A stretch of 64,000 nucleotides of DNA from Pelomonas caseinilytica (GTDB lineage: Bacteria; Pseudomonadota; Gammaproteobacteria; Burkholderiales; Burkholderiaceae_C). Of this stretch, positions 61,201-64,000 are shown piece by piece. How positions within the stretch are numbered: position 1 is the first letter of the stretch; every line of letters starts with the position of its first letter. The position numbers and the translations under genes are program-made. The notes beneath the pieces are model-generated. The model saw nothing but the letters and a program-made list of their open reading frames with translations, was not told where the DNA came from and searched no databases. The stretch lies in NCBI RefSeq assembly GCF_021353235.1, contig NZ_JAJTWT010000011.1:62001-126000 (forward strand), given 5' to 3'.

Positions 61201-61495
61201 GCGCGCCCTCGCGCTGGGGATCGGCCTGGTAGACGCGGAAGCGGTAGCCGTCCCAGCGCGAGAGGCCGCCCGGGCTACCTATCCACAGGAATCCCTGGCC
61301 GTCCTCGGCCAGGGACGTCGCGATGGCGTTGGGCAGGCCTTGCTCCTGGGAGACGTGCTGGAAGGCGATGTCCGCCAGCCGCTCGTGTCGCGGCTCGGGG
61401 GCCGCCGAGGCCATGGCGTGCAGGCCCGCGGCCAGCAGCGCGCCGAAGGCCAGGCGCCAGGCGGAAAGCCGCAATCGAGACTCGCGCAGGAACAC
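58214..61495 (-). CDS. diguanylate cyclase with periplasmic two-component-type beta-propeller sensor
   Basis: A 1093-residue membrane protein. A signal peptide (about 1-31, ending AMASAAPEP) leads into many regulator-propeller repeats (DGQGFLWIGSPGGLSRWDGYRF; DTRGRLWVGTTSAGLLRHD and so on) to about residue 700, then a Y_Y_Y domain (YAFQLEGYDAGWVDSEAGRRLAAYANLPPGDYRLRLRASN), one membrane helix (WWFRVAVALALALLMLAAV, about 805-823), a coiled coil and a GGDEF domain. The active site is GGEEF near residue 963 and RESD five residues before it is a full inhibitory site, so it should make c-di-GMP with product control. Start is GTG. The periplasmic ligand is unknown. Confidence 0.9.
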   Translation of the reverse strand: MFLRESRLRLSAWRLAFGALLAAGLHAMASAAPEPRHERLADIAFQHVSQEQGLPNAIATSLAEDGQGFLWIGSPGGLSRWDGYRFRVYQADPQREGALPDNYIQALHGDTRGRLWVGTTSAGLLRHDPSTDRFVRYPVGGERGLSHVSVRQVVDDGEGGLWIVTDGGLDRLNPVSGRIEHASLGWAAAAGPEVRVLLRDRRGALWLGSTAGLFRREPGAARLEPVPLRPGAGVQPEVLAQDAAGRIWVGSLQHGVFVLPDEGRAPAAPVREQATPDGLDLLGGSQIAGLAEVQPGEMWVATLAQGLVAVDYAEGRTRRIRHVPAWPMSLADNALRALYRDRAGLVWVATNRGLSRCDPRQTAVLTRFGVTPDGGDALDGRFVSTEISWIQPMPDGRLWLGTHKNGIDILDAGGVRVGALRPDGAQPATALPPDIVLAMAPAPDGGLFVGTKRGLYRADAAGQHVVRVEIPGREPTASVWALLADGDDLWIGGQTDGLWRLDFRHGRGEAFALAVPGLSDQRITVLARDRREAGVLWVGTRHGLNRVELAHRAVTRWLPGPTGDRALSAGFVTALLTDEHGRLWVGSYGGGVDVLPPPGQAGAVPQRLGMAQGLPDSTVNALLEDFQGRIWASTDNGLARIDPQTLAVLALRRAEGVVFPTYWTGSAARTDRGELLFGGAGGMTVVRPERLQPWNYRPGVLVTDVKLGGKSVPALPDAAPLTLEPEANSLAVEFSSTDFSAPERNRYAFQLEGYDAGWVDSEAGRRLAAYANLPPGDYRLRLRASNRDGQWSEREVALPVRVLPAWHQTWWFRVAVALALALLMLAAVRTRTQLLRRRQRDLEDKVRQRTAELEAVHRRLEEKSALLEMSSVTDPLTGLHNRRFLSEHIDHDLAASLRRAQETLAAGGQPLDTDSVFLLLDVDAFKRINDRHGHAAGDAVLVQFGARLRSVMRESDYLVRWGGEEFLAVARDTDRLQAEELAERMRAVIAASPFVLEDGSEIAVSCSIGFACMPFELERPLARGWQQVVNLADLGLYAAKRSGRNAWVGVHTASGRGAIGQRVAGGFGLSSNRDLDEVAAAIASPAEPDAVVG

Positions 61496-61556
61496 AGCAG
61501 GCCGTGGTGGCGGGCCGTCCTGGCCCGGAAGCCGCGATTCTGCTGCAGTCCGGCGG

Positions 61557-62333
61557 CTATTTGACGAGCCGATTCATCTCCGCGGCGTCGAAAGCCTCGT
61601 CGCGCTGGGCGTCGGCCGGCACGCAGTCGCCGACGGGCCGCCCCGTCTGGGCCGAGAGCTTGCACACCGCCGCCCACAGCAGGGCGATCTGGTGCTCGTG
61701 GCCGGAGGCGCTGTCGATGAGGCCGCGCATGGCCAGGGCCACAGGGTCGTCGCCCTGCGTCACGCCATAGGCCGAGAAGCCCATGCGCGCCGCCGCCTCC
61801 TCGCGCGCCTGTTCGCTGGCCGCCTCGATGATGCGGGCCGGGTTGCCCACCGCCGTGGCGCCGGCCGGCACCGGCTTGGTGACGACCGCGCCCGAGCCGA
61901 TGCGCGCGCCTGCGCCCACCGTGAAGCCGCCCAGCACGCAGGCGTTGGCACCCACGATCACGCCCGGGCCCAGCGTCGGGTGCCGCTTGGCGCCCTTGAC
62001 GAGGGAGGTGCCGCCCAGGGTGACACCCTGGTAGATGGTGCAGCCCTCGCCGACCTCGGCCATCTCGCCGATGACGATGCCCATGCCGTGGTCGATGAAG
62101 ACCTTGCGGCCGATCTTGGCGCCGGGATGGATCTCGATGCCGGTCAGGAAGCGGCTCCAGTGCGAGATCCAGCGAGCCAGCCACTTCCAGCCGCGTGCCC
62201 AGAACCAGTGGGCGCGGCGGTGCATCCACAGCGCATGCAGGCCCGGGTAGCAGGTCAGCACCTCCCAGGCCGAGCGGGCGGCCGGGTCGCGTTCGAGGAT
62301 CAGGGCGATGTCTTCGCGCAGGCGCTGGAACAT
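61557..62333 (-). CDS. cysE: serine O-acetyltransferase
   Basis: A 258-residue left-handed beta-helix acetyltransferase that makes O-acetylserine for cysteine synthesis. The hexapeptide region runs from about [48 protein letters not shown] (about 67-114) to [15 protein letters not shown]. The short N-terminal helical domain ([39 protein letters not shown]) is the EpsC/short type rather than the E. coli type. The C-terminal 80 residues are an extension beyond the helix. It lies 61 bases upstream of the cyclase on the same strand. Confidence 0.94.
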   Translation of the reverse strand: MFQRLREDIALILERDPAARSAWEVLTCYPGLHALWMHRRAHWFWARGWKWLARWISHWSRFLTGIEIHPGAKIGRKVFIDHGMGIVIGEMAEVGEGCTIYQGVTLGGTSLVKGAKRHPTLGPGVIVGANACVLGGFTVGAGARIGSGAVVTKPVPAGATAVGNPARIIEAASEQAREEAAARMGFSAYGVTQGDDPVALAMRGLIDSASGHEHQIALLWAAVCKLSAQTGRPVGDCVPADAQRDEAFDAAEMNRLVK

Positions 62334-62448
62334 GGTGCAAGCCGGGGGTGGACGGTTGGGCAGTCTAGCGGCGCCCCTGCTTCGGCGCTCGGGGCCGCCT
62401 AGGGAAGACCTTGTTGCCGCACGGGCGCTCTCGCTGGCCCAATGTCGA

Positions 62449-62462
62449 TGTAAACGTTTACA
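62449..62462. promoter_or_regulatory. perfect 14-bp LacI-family-type operator before the glycoside hydrolase gene
   Basis: TGTAAACGTTTACA is an exact palindrome with the central CG typical of LacI/PurR-family operators. It ends 14 bases before the GTG start, so a bound repressor would block transcription or overlap the start region. No LacI-type regulator is encoded in the window. Confidence 0.7.
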
Positions 62463-62476
62463 CGGAGACAAGCCAC

Positions 62477-64000
62477 GTGAGCATTCCCTCCATCCAGCGC
62501 CGGGCGGGCGCCGGGTTCCGATCCGGCGCCTGGGCCTGCGTCCTGTTCCTGTTCTCCTGCATGGCCGCGGCGCAGGCTGCCTGGCCGCAGGTCAGCGCCT
62601 GGGAGATCGTCCAGGCCGGCCCGGCGCCGCAGGGCCTGGTCGGCAATGGCCGCTCCCTCGTCATCGTCCGCCCCGGCCAGCACAGCTTCCACTGGGGCGG
62701 CGACGCCAGCGGCCAGGCCCAACTCATCGTCGATGGCGTTCCGCTGGCGCCCGATGCCGGCCGCACCGAAGCCGTCTTCGTCCCGGGCGCGGTCATTCAC
62801 CGGCAGCTCGCCGCCGGCCTGCGCATCCAGTGGCTGCATGGCGCCCTGCCCGACCGGCCCTATGTGCTGGCCGTTCAGGTGCAGGCGGAGCCGTCCACCC
62901 GTCATCGCATCGAGGTCGAGGTGGCCGACCGCGGCACGCCGGCGCTCGCCCCGGCCGGGCGGCGCGCCCTGGCCCTCGATGCCCAGGGGCGTGCCGAGGC
63001 CGTCTGGGCGGCCGGCGGCGCGCCGGGAGCCGAAGGCTTCGACGCCCTGCTCGCGCGCATGCAGGCGCCCTACCGCCAGGGCCTGGTGCTGCAGACGCCC
63101 GACGCGTCGCTGAACCGCGCCGTGGCCTTCAACCGCTATCTGCTCGACCTGGGCTTCGACGGCAAGCTGCACGTCTGCGAGCTGTTCCGCTGGCGCGACG
63201 TCTGGTCGCGCGACCTCGGCTCGGGCCTGGCGCCCGGGGCCTTGGCCAGCGGCCGCTTCGCCGACGCCCGCGCCACCATCGACTACGACCTCGCCCGCTA
63301 CGCCTCGCACCGCCCGACCGGCCTGCGCGTCACCGAGGACCCGTCCCAGGGCGGCTCCGCCGAAGGCACGGCCTGGCTGACGCGCGCCGTCTGGCGCGAC
63401 TACCTCCAAAGCGGCGACCGCGCCTTCCTGCAACGCGCCGCCGCCGTGCTGCGCCCCTGGGTGCAAGCCTGGGCGGACCGCGACGCCGACGAGCGCGGCC
63501 TGCTCATCGACACCACCGACTGGATGGACCACTCGCGCTTCTTCCTCTTCCCCGACGGCGCCCGCATCCTCTACTCCAACGCCCTGATGGCCGACCTGCT
63601 GCGCAGCTTCGCCGCCATCGAGACGGCCCTCGGCCAGCCCGAGGCGGCGGCGCGCTGGAGCCGCGTGCGCGAGCGCTTCATCGCCGGCATCAACGCGGCG
63701 CTCTGGGACGATGGCCTGGGCGCCTATGCCAACCTCTCGCTGTGGGGCCAGCGCGACCTGCGCCTGTCCTCCGACGGCAACGTGCTGGCCGTGCTGGCCG
63801 GCGTCGCTTCGCCCGAGCGCGCCGGGCGTGCGCTGGCGACCCTGCGGGAGCGCGGCTGGCGCGCGGCCGGCTCGGTCACCATCACGCCGCCGATGAGCCA
63901 TGTCGACGCCGCCAACGACCACAACTACAAGGTCTGGCCCTGGTGGAACGCCGTCGAGGCGCGGGCGCGCTTCCGCCATGGCGACGTGGCCGGCGCCCTG
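62477..64000 (+). CDS. secreted (alpha/alpha)6-barrel glycoside hydrolase, C-terminus beyond window
   Basis: A stop-free frame of 508 codons runs from a GTG at 62477 to the window edge. GGAG lies nine bases before the GTG. Residues 1-35 form a signal peptide ([16 protein letters not shown], cut before AWPQ). A beta-rich N-terminal domain to about 200 precedes an (alpha/alpha)6 toroid: [22 protein letters not shown] (about 237-258), [17 protein letters not shown] (about 345-361), and [18 protein letters not shown] near the end. Acidic residues in the [10 protein letters not shown] and DTTDWMD segments may be catalytic. It resembles debranching-enzyme/GH63-like or rhamnosidase-like six-hairpin glycosidases; the substrate is not identifiable. 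Confidence 0.75.
   Translation, partial: MSIPSIQRRAGAGFRSGAWACVLFLFSCMAAAQAAWPQVSAWEIVQAGPAPQGLVGNGRSLVIVRPGQHSFHWGGDASGQAQLIVDGVPLAPDAGRTEAVFVPGAVIHRQLAAGLRIQWLHGALPDRPYVLAVQVQAEPSTRHRIEVEVADRGTPALAPAGRRALALDAQGRAEAVWAAGGAPGAEGFDALLARMQAPYRQGLVLQTPDASLNRAVAFNRYLLDLGFDGKLHVCELFRWRDVWSRDLGSGLAPGALASGRFADARATIDYDLARYASHRPTGLRVTEDPSQGGSAEGTAWLTRAVWRDYLQSGDRAFLQRAAAVLRPWVQAWADRDADERGLLIDTTDWMDHSRFFLFPDGARILYSNALMADLLRSFAAIETALGQPEAAARWSRVRERFIAGINAALWDDGLGAYANLSLWGQRDLRLSSDGNVLAVLAGVASPERAGRALATLRERGWRAAGSVTITPPMSHVDAANDHNYKVWPWWNAVEARARFRHGDVAGAL

Overview
The window is a stretch of GC-rich, densely packed housekeeping chromosome. It most probably comes from a betaproteobacterium of the order Burkholderiales, perhaps the Rubrivivax/Leptothrix/Roseateles group. 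This is an inference from protein families and gene order: tpiA-secG-tRNA-Leu-nuoA..N followed by a DUF2818 gene, pnp-rpsO, iscRSUA-hscBA-fdx, a Bug-type solute-binding protein, an intracellular PHA depolymerase and pmbA-darP-mog. No 16S gene is present to confirm it. I see no insertion sequence, prophage, CRISPR array, toxin-antitoxin pair or recognisable defence island.

Layout. 1-5.3 kb: a truncated MipA/OmpV-like outer-membrane gene, a threonine-catabolic pair (kbl and an SDR-type threonine dehydrogenase) divergent from an XRE-cupin regulator, a Bug-type binding protein and a YihY/BrkB membrane protein. 5.3-12.7 kb: a DUF2069 protein, an FAD-linked 2-hydroxyacid dehydrogenase, a two-gene RND efflux operon, a Nudix hydrolase and a DUF2818 protein. 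12.7-27.4 kb (minus strand): the complete 14-gene NADH:quinone oxidoreductase operon nuoA-N. 27.5-32.8 kb (minus): tRNA-Leu(GAG), secG, tpiA, a quinone oxidoreductase, pnp and rpsO. 33.0-39.8 kb: an Hsp20, then on the minus strand the isc operon iscRSUA-hscBA-fdx with tsaD as its last gene. 40.0-48.7 kb: uvrB, an aromatic/aspartate aminotransferase, phaZ, a soluble RnfB-like ferredoxin, nth, a small coiled-coil gene, zapA, a probable 6S RNA, an EVE-domain gene and a PAS-GGDEF protein with a degenerate active site. 48.7-55.6 kb: a BaiN-like flavoprotein, rpsU, a YqeY-like gene, a DUF442 protein and a branched-chain amino-acid type ABC transporter (binding protein, livH, livM, livG, livF). 55.7-64 kb: pmbA, darP, mog, a large periplasmic-sensor diguanylate cyclase, cysE, and a secreted (alpha/alpha)6-type glycoside hydrolase cut off by the window edge.

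Functionally the window holds energy conservation (complex I), Fe-S cluster assembly (which would supply complex I, endonuclease III, the RnfB-like protein and IscR itself), RNA turnover and translation genes, carbon-store mobilisation, and two c-di-GMP-related proteins.

I did not find a new multi-gene system. The most interesting signals are regulatory DNA: a perfect Rho-independent terminator for the RND operon embedded in the conserved 3' coding end of the convergent gene; a perfect 16-bp palindrome at the kbl start site; a terminator between iscA and hscB; a perfect LacI-type operator in front of the glycoside hydrolase; and a GGDEF protein that has lost its active-site motif but keeps an RxxD inhibitory-site motif.
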